Below, piece after piece: positions 53,406 through 63,830 of a stretch of 64,000 nt of DNA (its first letter is position 1; every line of letters begins with the position of its first letter). The DNA lies in contig OZ176060.1 in NCBI GenBank assembly GCA_964247055.1, forward strand, positions 62,001 through 126,000. The letters run 5' to 3'. Source of the stretch: Paragordius varius (Eukaryota > Nematomorpha). The position numbers and the translations under genes were made by a program. The notes below the pieces were generated by a model. The model was not told the DNA's origin and did not search any database. It was given only the letters and a program-made list of their open reading frames with translations.

Positions 53406-54523
53406 CTAAAAAAATTTTCAGAAATGTAATATAAAACTCAAGTTATCAATGAAGAAACAAAAATCCTGACAACACAGGAAAGGAATCTGCAATCAAATTA
53501 TAACAAGTCACTATAAATTGATGATGCATACATATATCATTGAGTAATGGATGAAAAAATATAGACAAAATAAAAACATAAAGGAATCAAAGTTTATAAA
53601 AATACTTTTCAACATAAACTATAATATTATGTGTGATATATTAAATTCCTTATATTATCAATTACATCTCTAACCCCATTTTGTATATCATGAGTCCTAT
53701 AATATAAAGTATGGCTGTCAAAAATATATTTAGTTTTTTCCCTTATATCTGTACGTTTTTGGATTTTACCGGTATTAGATTTAGTTCTAAATTTTGACTA
53801 TTTAAAATAAAAATTATCTAAAATTAATAAAAGGTTGCAGAAAGTCGCGGATTGGTAATAAATTAATTTTTATCAAGACAACTAACCCCACAAATGACAC
53901 AACTTAAATTGATTAAAAGTTTAAAAATCAAACAATTTAATATTTTTCTCAAAAAAAGCGGTCTTGTTTTAAATGAAAAGAATATAAAACTAGTTTATAA
54001 TTTTATTTTTACGTTTGACTAGTAATCGAAATATTATAATAAATTTATATAATTTTTGCCGAATTATTCCATATATAATAGTATATTTATTATATTTATT
54101 ATTATTATACCCAATTTAATATTTTTACCAATTATTTTAATAAAAACCTCTATTAATTTTAATATAAGGTAACTTGATGTTTTATGATGAGTTTTTGTTA
54201 AAACATTAAAGTAGATTAGGAATTTAATTTTCGCGATTTATACATATATTTTCTGAAACCAAAAATAATTATTGATAAATAGAATCATATCAAAATAAAA
54301 AAATTAATACAAAATATCCAAATCTAAATAATATTTTAATAATATTATCTATCAACTATAAATGATATAATAGGTTCTATTATAATATTTTAAAATTAAT
54401 ATTAAATTAATTCATAAACAAATATTAAATTTTTTTAAAACAAATTATTTTGACATTTTATTACAAAAAATATATATTTAAATAAATGATACAATAAATA
54501 AATTTTTATTAAAGTATTTAAAA
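53406..54523. other. Intron/upstream region of ZF copy 2 and AT-rich spacer
   Basis: On the minus strand this begins with the intron feeding the copy 2 acceptor. The first exon of copy 2 must lie further right, and no ATG exon with a phase-1 donor was found here. The rest is AT-rich sequence with no recognised repeat. Confidence 0.45.
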
Positions 54524-54598
54524 ATGAATACCCATTTTCCAAATGAATTTGAATATTTTTTCGAAGAAACAAAAAGCAGACAATTTAAAAAACTGTTG
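54524..54598 (+). CDS. Candidate 25-codon first exon, unidentified
   Basis: The ATG at 54,524 opens a short frame reading MNTHFPNEFEYF, then FEETKSRQFKKLL, and runs directly into GTAATG, an acceptable donor, in phase 0. The mixed, charged composition contrasts with the poly-A/T flanks. The phase does not fit the phase-1 zinc-finger acceptors, so it would belong to another gene or use another donor. No downstream partner exon was recognised. It may be chance. Confidence 0.22.
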
Positions 54599-55408
54599 GT
54601 AATGTAATCGTCTGTTGTTTCATTTCATAAAATTTAAATTATTTTCAATTATTTTTGGGTTTAAAACATTTTAAAATAAAATAATTTTTTAATATTTTTA
54701 AATTATATATATATAATCTTAATTTCCCTTAGAAGGTTATGCTAAATATTTTTAAATAATTACGATTTTATTTATTAATAATTTAAATAATTTATTTAAC
54801 TAAAATATATCTTATTTTAATTTTGATTTACTTTCCTGCACTTACTAAATCATAATACTTTTTACAATTACCAAACTTTATTTATTAATAAAAATGACGG
54901 ATTATCTTTTGTGATTTAGATTATTTTTTATAATTATCATAAAAAATATAAAATATATATTTTTGATAAAATTTAATGCATATATTTCTAATGATTTTTT
55001 TCATTTATCAAAGAAAACAATCTGTCAATTCTTTTTTATGAATATTTTAAAAATATATTTAGAGATAGTAAAAATATCTTAATCGGGATATCTTTATTTT
55101 GCGATTTTCCACTAAGTAAAAGTTTGGCATGTAAATGAATTTATATTTTATAAAAGACAGCGCCATTTTTAATATTAAATGCCCATTTAAATAAATTTCT
55201 TTCTTCTAAAGAATAAACTGTACTTTTATTGCTATAATTAAATATAAAATTATTAAGTGGTTGACAAATATGATTATAATTCTATCATTAAATAATAAAT
55301 AGTTTTGTTTAATTTACATTCAAAGATAGATAAGATAGGTCACATTTATTTTCCATATCTTTTTCTTTTTGAATACAATTATACTACATTGTAGAAAAAT
55401 ATTTTTAA
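54599..55408. other. AT-rich spacer, nothing recognised
   Basis: Very AT-rich sequence with many homopolymer runs. No coding, structured or repeated element was identified. Confidence 0.5.
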
Positions 55409-56222
55409 CTAGCTGGCCCTGTCACGCTTCGCGTGGCATAGTCTCTTCAATAATTATCTTAATAATTTGCAATAAATAGTAAGGGAGATAAAAAAATAAT
55501 AAAAACATATTTAATAAGAATGTCTTAAATTATTATTCTTTTAAGGGTTTTTGCATGGGCTCAAATATTGATTCTAAAATGACCATATTAAAACTGTCCC
55601 TTATTAAAGTTAGTATTCAATAATTATTGAAATTATTTTAAGATTTTCGTTGTTCACACAGTTGGGATTAAGGGATATAAAAAGTAAATCATTTGTGGTC
55701 CCTTTTTAAAGGAAAGAATGATATTATACGAATTCTTCCGAAATGTATAAATTAAACTCGTATGGCCTCTCAAGTTTTTTAAAAGCGATGAATTAAATTC
55801 TTTGCTTCATAGGGCAAATATTTGGTTTTTAATACCATCATCTCAAGGATTATTTAAAAATACCTCAACATTAAATAATCGTTTTATGATGGCCTATTTT
55901 TAGGGCATAAAGGCCTCAACGGCTAATAAATAACGCCTGACCTTATTTAGTTACGGATAATATTTTAAGCTTTTATGAGCTGGCTTCATAAAATTTCTGT
56001 TAATTAGCTCCGAAACAACGCATTATCTATATAGTGGCGCAGTTTTTGGCGGACAGCTCCTACAGGGCAATAAAAGGGCGTTGGGGAAAATTTTTACGGA
56101 ATATCTTGATTTATAGGTTTTTTGAAAATTGGCTCCAAAGGCATGCTGTACCGATATGGTGACCGACGCGAGTAGCCACAAATCAGGGGTGAAACAAATA
56201 GCGCTAAAGTCCTGGGTGGGTG
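55409..56222 (-). mobile_element. Helitron-like element, 3' end and degraded body
   Basis: Read on the minus strand, the left edge shows the hairpin GCCACGCGAAGCGTGAC (CACGC/GCGTG stem with a GAA loop, extended by wobble and flanking pairs), then AGGGCCAG and terminal CTAG followed by T. A short GC-rich hairpin about ten bases before CTAG, inserted before T, is the classic Helitron 3' terminus. The body to the right is noticeably richer in GC than its surroundings and has no Rep/helicase coding that I can see, so it is nonautonomous or decayed. The 5' TC end was not fixed. The right limit given is where repeat R1 begins, which may itself belong to the element. Confidence 0.7.
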
Positions 56223-56560
56223 GGTGGGGGGTTTTTAATTAAAATTTTGGTGATTTTAAAGATATATTTATTTAAGGCAAAAATTTATCTAGGTGACTTT
56301 AAGAGCATTGTAGGAGACGGTGTTAATTTATAATTGATAATTATAAATATATATTACCTTCACAAAAGTTGGAAAAATGCCTATTAAATCCTTATAAAGA
56401 AAAAATATTAAATCAATTATTAGTAAGTGAAGTTTATGCCAAGGGCTTGCATAATGAATGTAACAAATATTAAAATATGCCATCTTAATGTAGTAATTAT
56501 ATTTTTTAAAAAAATGCTAAATGGTTTTCTGTTAATTTGTTTGTTACTTAACAATCAAAT
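56223..56560 (+). repeat. Dispersed repeat R1, copy 2
   Basis: Direct match to 47,785-48,125, preceded by a GGGTGGGTGGGTGGGG run. The short frame at 56,427-56,612 lies across the end of this repeat and shows no coding character. Confidence 0.75.
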
Positions 56561-57159
56561 ATTCAAATATGTATCAATTGACAATTGTGATATGCTTATT
56601 AAAATGACCTAAGAATACATTATTGGCTGTATATAAATATGTTTAAATAATTACAAATTTATATTTAAGTATTTACAGCAAGATTGGGCAGTACTGTTAA
56701 TTCTCAAATTGACTTTGACTAAATTACCTTCTTATTAAATTAAAAACTTTTATATTTTCTATTTCAAATCTGGCTTTTTGTCTAAACATATTTTATAATA
56801 ATATTATTAGGGATATTTATTATACTCAAAAATAGTATAATATAAACTCTAAAATTATTAGAATTTGATTTTTAAAAAATGATAGAAATATATTATAAAA
56901 TTAAAATGTAAGCCATCCAAACATCATGCTACGATTCATTTTTACACATCTTGAAAATTAAATTTATATTAATAAAAACTAAGTTTATATTCGCGTATAA
57001 AAAGCATTCTAAAGTTCGCTTAGAAATAAATTAGTTTTAAAATTAGCTAATATCGTAAAATAAACATTTTATTATAAAAAAGGCTAATTTATTCTAATCA
57101 TATTCAAATATTGCACCAATCAACTTCATTTATTGAATTAATAGTTTAAAGAAGTGAAT
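56561..57159. other. AT-rich spacer, nothing recognised
   Basis: AT-rich sequence without supportable exons or repeats. Confidence 0.5.
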
Positions 57160-57330
57160 TCCAACACAAATCGCTTTGCGGGCCGCATTTTTAGCTTAAA
57201 AATAGGACGTTAGGAATATATATGCGAGCATTCATAATTAATTTATATGATTTTTGAACATAAGATCATAAAAAGAAATCGGAAGGCAACAATATATCTT
57301 GTTATTTAAAAAATATTTTTTAGGAATCAT
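57160..57330. mobile_element. Truncated hAT-like MITE relative
   Basis: AATTCCAACACAAATCGCTT is followed by TGCGGGCCGCATTTTTAGC. This resembles the left part of the element at 49,355-49,643 (TTCGCGGGCCGCATTA), including a following block with GAACATAAGATCATAAAA-like sequence. The opposite terminus is not recognisable. Confidence 0.45.
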
Positions 57331-58525
57331 TAATTTTTAGATTTTATGAGAATGTTTTTGATGGAATCTTTTTAAAAAAACTAAAAAATTCATTTCAATA
57401 TAAGGAATGACAATTGTTGTCTCTCATAAATAAATTAACTAGAAATATTTTCATATTCACTACAATAAAAATATTATTTTTATCGATGAATTTTTTTATA
57501 TATTTTAAATTATTTACTTAAATTATTAAATTTTTTTAAATATAATTATAAATTGGCGATTTTAATTAATTATGTTAAGTATTAGTTAATAAAATTTTAT
57601 CAGAATCAATATATTTTAAGTAATATATTTATATATATAATTATTTGTAGAAATATTCGAAAGTAATTAATATTTGATGAATATAGCTAAATAGTTTTTC
57701 ATAAGGTGAATAGATTAATTGTTATTAATAGTAAATAATATTAAACTATTTCAAATCATATATTAATTGATAAACATTTCTTTATGAATATCTTAATAGA
57801 TTTTCAATAAGTAATTAGATTTATCAGTACTAAATTATAATAACTAATTTAGTTGTTAATTATTGTCAAATACATATCCAGCAAAGAGAATTATTATTGG
57901 CTAATAATTGAGAACAAAGTGAAAAAAATAACTATAAGCCAATAATACTGCCCTTTGTTGAATATGCCATTTATTTGTCAATAATTTATAACTTTCTAGC
58001 AATGCATACTTACCCATACTGTAATTGAATATTTTTTTGTGATTTAATTTATTATTAATTATACTAATTTAAAATATTAGTGTTTAAAAGATATATAAAT
58101 AAATATTAAATTTTTAGTTAATATTATTAGATTATTTCTTAACTATGAAATAAATTATTTTTTATTTGAATTATTTAATCAATAATTAATTTAAAAATAA
58201 AATATTTCTTATATTAAAAATAATAAAACTTATAATCTAGTTTAATGTTTCAACAATAAATTTATATTATATAAGATCAAATTACCAATATTAATTCCTA
58301 GTCTTTATTGATATAATTATATAGACTCATAATATAATAATACTAGTTATATTTAATTAATTTTATAAAATAATTAATACCGCTTTTTGGAGAAAAACAT
58401 TAAATTGTTTAATATTTTAAAATTTTAATTTATCATATAATAGTTTTGTCATTTTTAGTGTACATGGTATTAATAAATATATTTTATCAATCCTGCTTTA
58501 TAAGCGACTTATATGTAATCTTATA
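57331..58525. other. Very AT-rich intergenic region
   Basis: One of the most AT-rich stretches in the window, dominated by ATATTTAAT-type words. No gene or repeat family was identified. The segment near 58,394-58,530 (CTTTATAAGCGACTTATA) weakly matches 44,222-44,330. Confidence 0.5.
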
Positions 58526-59401
58526 TTAATAACACTGCTCAACAAGGTTTTGCACCACCCCATTATTTTTGCATTTTCTGATACCTAATGGCATGGAAAG
58601 GCCAAAACAAAAAAGAAAATTGAGGCCGTTAATAGGATTTTTCCGAAATTTAATTTTTAAATTTGTATTTAATTCAAAAATAACAATCATTCCTCGTGCA
58701 CATATGTTTAAATATTCAAACGAACAAGTTGATACAAGTAATATTCCATGCATGAATAACAAAATTCCAGGTATTAAATAAGATACTAAACAAGCTAAGA
58801 GCCAAAGTATTAAAAATCCAAAAAGGGCTTATGTATAGTGTGATAGATATGGGCGGCTGCACAAGCTCTGCATATCCCCCAAGCGATCCAATTATGCCAG
58901 ATATGGCAAAGATAACAATATGTAATCGTAAAGCCCGATAAGAGAGACTTGCAAGCAAAATCCAGGCAAATTGACATGACAAATTAACCAATTCACAGAA
59001 TAAAGTTAGATAAATTCTACAATTAAATTGAATAAAAAGATATACAAATGGTCCAATCCCATAATAGTAAATTCTACTAAAAGTGGCTACACAACATCCA
59101 TCTGAAATTCAAAATACAAAACAACCAATAATTTAAAAAAAATAAGGTATATCCACTAGGTATAAATAAGGGATTTTTTATAAGAACCAACTCAAGAGAA
59201 ACAGTCTAATAAGTACTCGAAAGAACGAAAACTAACAAAAAAATATAACCTATCTGAAAGCCGAAGGTTTAAACCATAGAATGCCTTTTTTGTATTTTTG
59301 TAAAAAATTTTTATATGTGTGAAAAATTCACTTAAAAAAAAGACTAAATTTTGACGTTTAAGTCCGTCTATTTTTTTCTCTCTGATATATTTAAATGACA
59401 T
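58526..59401 (-). CDS. Possible two-exon multi-pass membrane protein, frame disturbed
   Basis: Minus strand. Exon 1 runs from ATG at 59,401 (MSFKYIREKK) to 59,275 and ends at a GT donor in phase 1. A 173-bp intron ends TTTCAG at 59,102-59,103. Exon 2 starts at 59,101 and continues in frame with GCCVATFSRIYYYGIGPF. Exon 2 encodes at least four hydrophobic segments, including CQFAWILLASLSY, HIVIFAISGIIGSLGGY and ISPFWIFNTLALSLFSILF, up to a stop near 58,716. An overlapping frame from about 58,835 to the stop at 58,526 encodes another hydrophobic run (LIPGILLFMHGILLVSTC), then a basic loop. Either a frameshift or an unrecognised splice joins them. I do not recognise the family; an insect chemoreceptor is possible but unsupported. 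It may be a pseudogene. Confidence 0.4.
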
Positions 59402-59913
59402 ATTTATATTCAAAAGATAGAGTTTAAAACGCTTTATTAAATGATATTAAGTTTATAATATAATAGCATTTTATTATAAAGTTATATTTATCTCGATTTT
59501 CACTTGTTTTTGAAAAATTGAAAAACCTATAAAATTTCAGAATTCTGATTGGCGGGATCAAAATTTTTTTGAATTTCGGTTTTAAAACACTGAAATTAGT
59601 CAAAATCTAAAAAGTTTGAGTGGTGGTGCTTAAAAATGTCCAAATTTGTCGACTAGTGTAGTTTATGTAGAAAAGTTTTCCTTTTAATAAGTATAGTTTT
59701 ATATCATAAAAAAATATTTTTCTTTATACTTTAACATTTTATCTATCAATTATAATCATTAGTGTAATGATTTAATGTTTGCAAAAGTTGTAATTTTTAT
59801 AGTTACAATAATAAACCTATACACAAAGTTTTATGTCATTACTTGGGCTTTTAAAACGAATTTTATCATTAATAATTTGACTTTTCAAATTACATTTATA
59901 CAAATTTGTTTAG
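59402..59913 (+). other. Upstream region and intron of ZF copy 3
   Basis: No supportable exon. An open frame reads from an ATG at 59,775 straight into the zinc-finger exon. Similarity to the other copies starts only at the TTTAG acceptor (59,911-59,913), so this stretch is best taken as intron read-through. A candidate first exon with a phase-1 donor was not found. Confidence 0.5.
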
Positions 59914-60840
59914 ATTTCGGCGATTCGACCTACAAACTTTGGTGTGATCTCGATACTAAACTTTATAAAGTAGAACTCAAAAATCAACAAGAAGAATATA
60001 TTAATCCATGTAAACCGGCATCTTTTATTGATTTATTGGAAAACGAAGACTTTACAAACGATGATTTACGGATAATTTTGAACGCTTCTTTCCATAACCT
60101 TTGTCATTTAAGGGAACATAAAAACGAAAATGCTCTACAAAATAATAATTTAAATGATGAAAATAAAAATGATACCAAAACCAACAAAGATACCCTAGTG
60201 ATCTTTCTCTGAAAAAATCACCAAAAAATGTAAAAGATATAAGCTCGGTATCTTCAAACATTGATTCCGGTAACATAAGCTTGTATTTGATGATAGTAAC
60301 AAAAAACCTATTAAATCTTTAAACACTCAAAAATTGGACAATAATTATCGATGTATTCAATGTGATAAGATATATATGTATAAAAGCACCTTAACTAAAC
60401 ATATTCGTTCTGTTCATGAACAAGTGAAATATCCGTGCAGAATTTGTTCAAAGATGTTTTCTTGCAAAAGCTCTCTTATTCAGCACATTAAGTCAGTTCA
60501 TGAGAAAATTAAACATGAATGTCCGATTTGTAAAAGAGAATTTACTCAAAGAGGAGATGTTACATCACACATTCAATCTGTTCATGAACAAGTTAAATAT
60601 CCTTGTCCGATATGTAAAATAGATTATTCTAGAAAAAGATATCTCACCAAACACATTCTATCTGTTCATGAAAAAAAAACATGATTATCCCATTGGTAAA
60701 TCGGTATTTTCTAATAAACCAATCTTGCATCGCTCATTCAATCTGTTCATGAACAAATATAACATGAATGCCAGATTTGTAAAAAGGAATATACGGACAA
60801 ATACTATTTTAACAGGTACATCAAAAATGTACATAATTGA
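59914..60840 (+). pseudogene. C2H2 zinc-finger gene copy 3, broken
   Basis: It starts after TTTGTTTAG with the same FGDSTYKLWCDLDTKLYK block and acidic region as copies 1 and 2. Compared with them, a deletion of about 34 bp near 60,198 removes the region before DLSLKKSPK, including the PL of the PLDLS motif, and shifts the frame. A second deletion of about 16 bp near 60,283 shifts it again. Four intact fingers follow (60,334-60,684). A further shift near 60,680 leads into a decayed fifth finger whose cysteine positions read Y and G, and a final finger whose second-last histidine position reads Tyr. The ancestral TGA is at 60,838-60,840. The layout implies a six-finger parent. The four-finger part could still be expressed as a short protein, but nothing shows this. 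Confidence 0.82.
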
Positions 60841-61220
60841 ACACTTTATAAATATATGTAGCATGTGTTCATAAATATAATTTGCTTAAAAATTATGATT
60901 TTCGCAAATGTTATATATTGAGATTAATGTTATTTTATGAAGTTTTGCAAAATGCATCATTAATAAAATATTTGAAATGCTATTTGACCGCTCTGTTCTG
61001 GACCTTTTTTTGTAGAAAAAAATTACAGTAAAAATCAAAATTATACCGTCAAAACCTAAAAATATAAACATAAATATTTTATTTTAGAACAACCATAATT
61101 TTATCTCCTTGATTTTCTTAATTATAACTGATTGGCCTACATTTTAGATTGTAAAATAGAGTTTAATTCGTAACAAATCTTTTTTCGACAAATAATCTAT
61201 ATAAATATTCACTTTTTTTT
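60841..61220 (+). other. 3' flank of ZF copy 3
   Basis: Collinear with the 3' flank of copy 2 (52,163-52,518, minus strand), including GACCGCTCTGTTCTGGA, a single TIR-like ATTACAGTAAAAATCAAAAT and AATTATAACTGATTGGCCTA. It is part of the inverted segmental duplication. Confidence 0.7.
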
Positions 61221-61749
61221 ATACCATTCGCACTTCAAAAGTGTCCTTGAAAACTTCAAGTTGGTCCTTGAACGTTTCAGGTTGGTCTTTGAACATTTAA
61301 AGTTGATCCATAAATACTTAAAATTAGTCATTCATTTTTGTTTGTTTATACCTTTTATCAATCAAATCGTTAATCATTCATCTATTTATCGTTTTTAACT
61401 TATTTTCTATTACTAACATAAATTTTAAATCAATATCAACTTTTAATAATTGAAAAACCGTATAGCTTTATTATTTTCTCTAAATAATTTAGGATATTTA
61501 TAAGATGTTAACACTTAATTAAAAAATATATAATTTTGCTGGGTTAACATTTTTAATTTCGAAGACAATTAAAAGTCAATAATTTTGTTAAATGGAAAAA
61601 ATAGTTTGAGACAAAAAAGTGGTTTTAAATTAAAAAATTTTATATTAAATGAATAATATGAATAAAAAGGTAGGTTAAAAAATCAAATACATTCAAATAT
61701 TTTAAGGACCAACTTGAAGTGTTCGACAACACTCTTGAAGTGATGGTAT
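61221..61749. mobile_element. Foldback-like element 3
   Basis: The ends ATACCAT (61,221) and ATGGTAT (61,743-61,749) bound the same 21-bp arm repeat as element 2 (CTTCAAGTTGGTCCTTGAAC, several degenerate units) on the left. The right end has CAACTTGAAGTGTTCG and CACTCTTGAAGTG. The interior is the reverse complement of element 2, sharing TCAATCAAATCGTTAATCAT and TTATCGTTTTTAACTTATTT. It lies 381 bases past the ancestral stop of ZF copy 3, mirroring element 2 and copy 2. Confidence 0.85.
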
Positions 61750-62344
61750 ATGATAAGCATAACATATTCATATATACTACTAAACTATAGCCAGTGTGTT
61801 TAGATCACCTCATAATATATATTTTTGGTTAAATATATATATATTTTTAAATATTTAATTATCTAAACTAATTCAAATTTCTAAAAGGAACTAAGGAGAT
61901 TAAATGTTAAATTATGGCTATCAAAACTAGCTATTTTATCTAAAATAAACATAAACCCCAGACACATTGTTAAAACTTATTATAATCAAAATTTTATTAT
62001 AATGAAATTCTAAGGGTTAAACAGGCAAAAATTTTAGTTTTTAGGAAAACATCAAAAGTATAGACATAGGAGAGTTAAAAACCTAATCTTTCAAGTTTAG
62101 GTTACGCATAATTTGTATATATTTTGCCATTTAATTTCGTATGATTTTCAAATAATACACATAAAATTTTTAAATTAATCAACTGATCTAAATTCGTATA
62201 TTTATATCGTCAAATAATATTAAAAGGAGAGTAAATATTTCACATATACGGACAAAATGTAAAATATGAAGACAAATATAATTTTTCAAAAAATCATGCA
62301 TTCTAAATCTTAATAAATTTAAATTTAACTCACATTATGTATAT
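61750..62344. other. AT-rich spacer with a solo MITE terminus
   Basis: No gene seen. A single terminus of the CAGTAAAA MITE family lies at about 62,240-62,290 (ATATACGGACAAAATGTAAA, then GAAGACAAAT) without a recognisable partner. Confidence 0.5.
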
Positions 62345-62590
62345 CTTGATAATGTTAAACATTTACACCTCGAACATTTTCGAGTTTATTTTAAAATAAC
62401 TAGCCCATTTATGAAGAGCGATGAAATTTGGGATTCGGGGTCTATATCAAAAAATTAAAATATTTGAAATATCTGTTTGTCTATTTATAAGTAATTTATG
62501 ATAAAATTTACTGATATTTACAAATGAACCGTTAAACCTTTATCAAAAAAAATATATTTAACATGGCGCAAATTTTGCCATACTCTGTTA
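62345..62590 (+). repeat. Dispersed repeat R2, copy 2
   Basis: Direct match to 48,495-48,745, with shared TTGATAATGTTAAACATTT-like, CAAAAAATTAAAATATTTGA-like and AACCGTTAAACC blocks. It is noncoding. Confidence 0.7.
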
Positions 62591-63584
62591 TAAACCGTTG
62601 CAATTAAAGTGTAATTTGGTTAAATCAGTCGTGAGGATCAAAACCAAAAGCCCTATGATATTCCTAATACTTTTCCTATCGAATAATTTTTTTTATATAT
62701 TTCAATTTTATAATTTAAGAAAGAAGCCTTTAGAAAGAGGATATAAATTAATTGTATTATCACGAGCTGATGAAAAATATAACGCGGAGTTTTTTTTAAA
62801 GAAAATTTGACTTTATTTGGTCTTTCAAGTCGAATTCACGACAACAAGTAGCCTACGAGTAGTATTATATGTGTTATTAATTATCCAAATTTGTTAAAAT
62901 TTTTTATATTTATAATAATAAAAATTGTAGTATTTTATATTTTTGTACTATGCAAATATTATAACCATTGTTTACTCGTATAATTTTGTATGTATTATCG
63001 CTAATCATATTTATTTGGTAAATTACCATCACAGAAATTTCGTTTAAAACCTATATACTAAGTGAATGATCATTTTCACATATATTTTATTATAGCGGAT
63101 AAATGTAAAAATTAACTGTATAAGTTGAATTGTTAAGTACATGCCATCTTTTTAATGTTTATATTTAATATATATCGTAATTAGTTCAAAGATAGTTTAT
63201 TAGGAATGTATAAAAAGTTATGTTACAATGTTGACTCACCAATAATAAAGTACATGACTGAAAAAATTGTTTTGATTTTCTTCTAAATATTTTTATTAAT
63301 TTTCAATTATGATTATATCTTGTTTAATGTTAAATTTATAATATTTTATTGTGAAATTAAGCTAGAATTCGCATTAAATAAAAGTCGAAAATAATTTTAA
63401 TTTATATCCATTCGATTATTTTGATATAAATTACCTTTTATATTATGCGGAATTCTCTCAATTATTCTACATTCTACCATTTTTAAAAAATATAAACATT
63501 TTTAGGAGGCACGAATATATAGAGTGCTGTGTTTTGTCCATATTTGGGTATCAATAGCAACATAAAGGGAATTCTTCCATGATT
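62591..63584. other. AT-rich spacer, nothing firmly recognised
   Basis: A 64-70 codon plus-strand frame ending at 62,810 contains a hydrophobic run and ends KYNAEFFLKKI. It has no recognisable family, partner exon or flanking signal, so it is not called a gene. Confidence 0.45.
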
Positions 63585-63830
63585 CAGTAAAAATTAAACT
63601 TATACGGCAAAAAACGTAAAATATAAAGAATTATTTAAAAGATATCCATTTTATAAACATTTTCGGCATAAAAATTGTATTGTTAGAATTAAGAAATATG
63701 TATTGATTGTGTTTAGCATAAACTTTTACTACTTTGAAATATTAACGAATGATATATAAAAAAAATAAAAATTTAAAGTACTGAAAATTTGACTATATTT
63801 TACGTTTTGTCTGTATATCAATTAAAACTG
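63585..63830. mobile_element. MITE, Tc1/mariner-like (best-preserved copy)
   Basis: The left end CAGTAAAAATTAAACTTATA is followed by CGGCAAAAAACGTAAAATAT. The right end in reverse complement reads TACAGTTTTAATTGATATAC followed by AGACAAAACGTAAAATAT. It is about 246 bp with no coding capacity. The ends are CAGT, with TA flanking the right side. It belongs with the copies at 44.4 and 47.1-47.7 kb. Confidence 0.7.

Noticed and set aside
56427-56612. Plus-strand 61-codon frame
   Set aside because: It lies across the end of dispersed repeat R1, and the homologous stretch at 48.0 kb is not open.
59775-59913. N-terminal extension of ZF copy 3 starting at ATG 59,775
   Set aside because: Homology with copies 1 and 2 begins exactly at the splice acceptor, and the upstream residues are hydrophobic noise, so intron read-through is more likely.
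62598-62810. Plus-strand 70-codon frame
   Set aside because: It has no homology I recognise, no partner exon and AT-rich flanks; its length is within chance in such a region.
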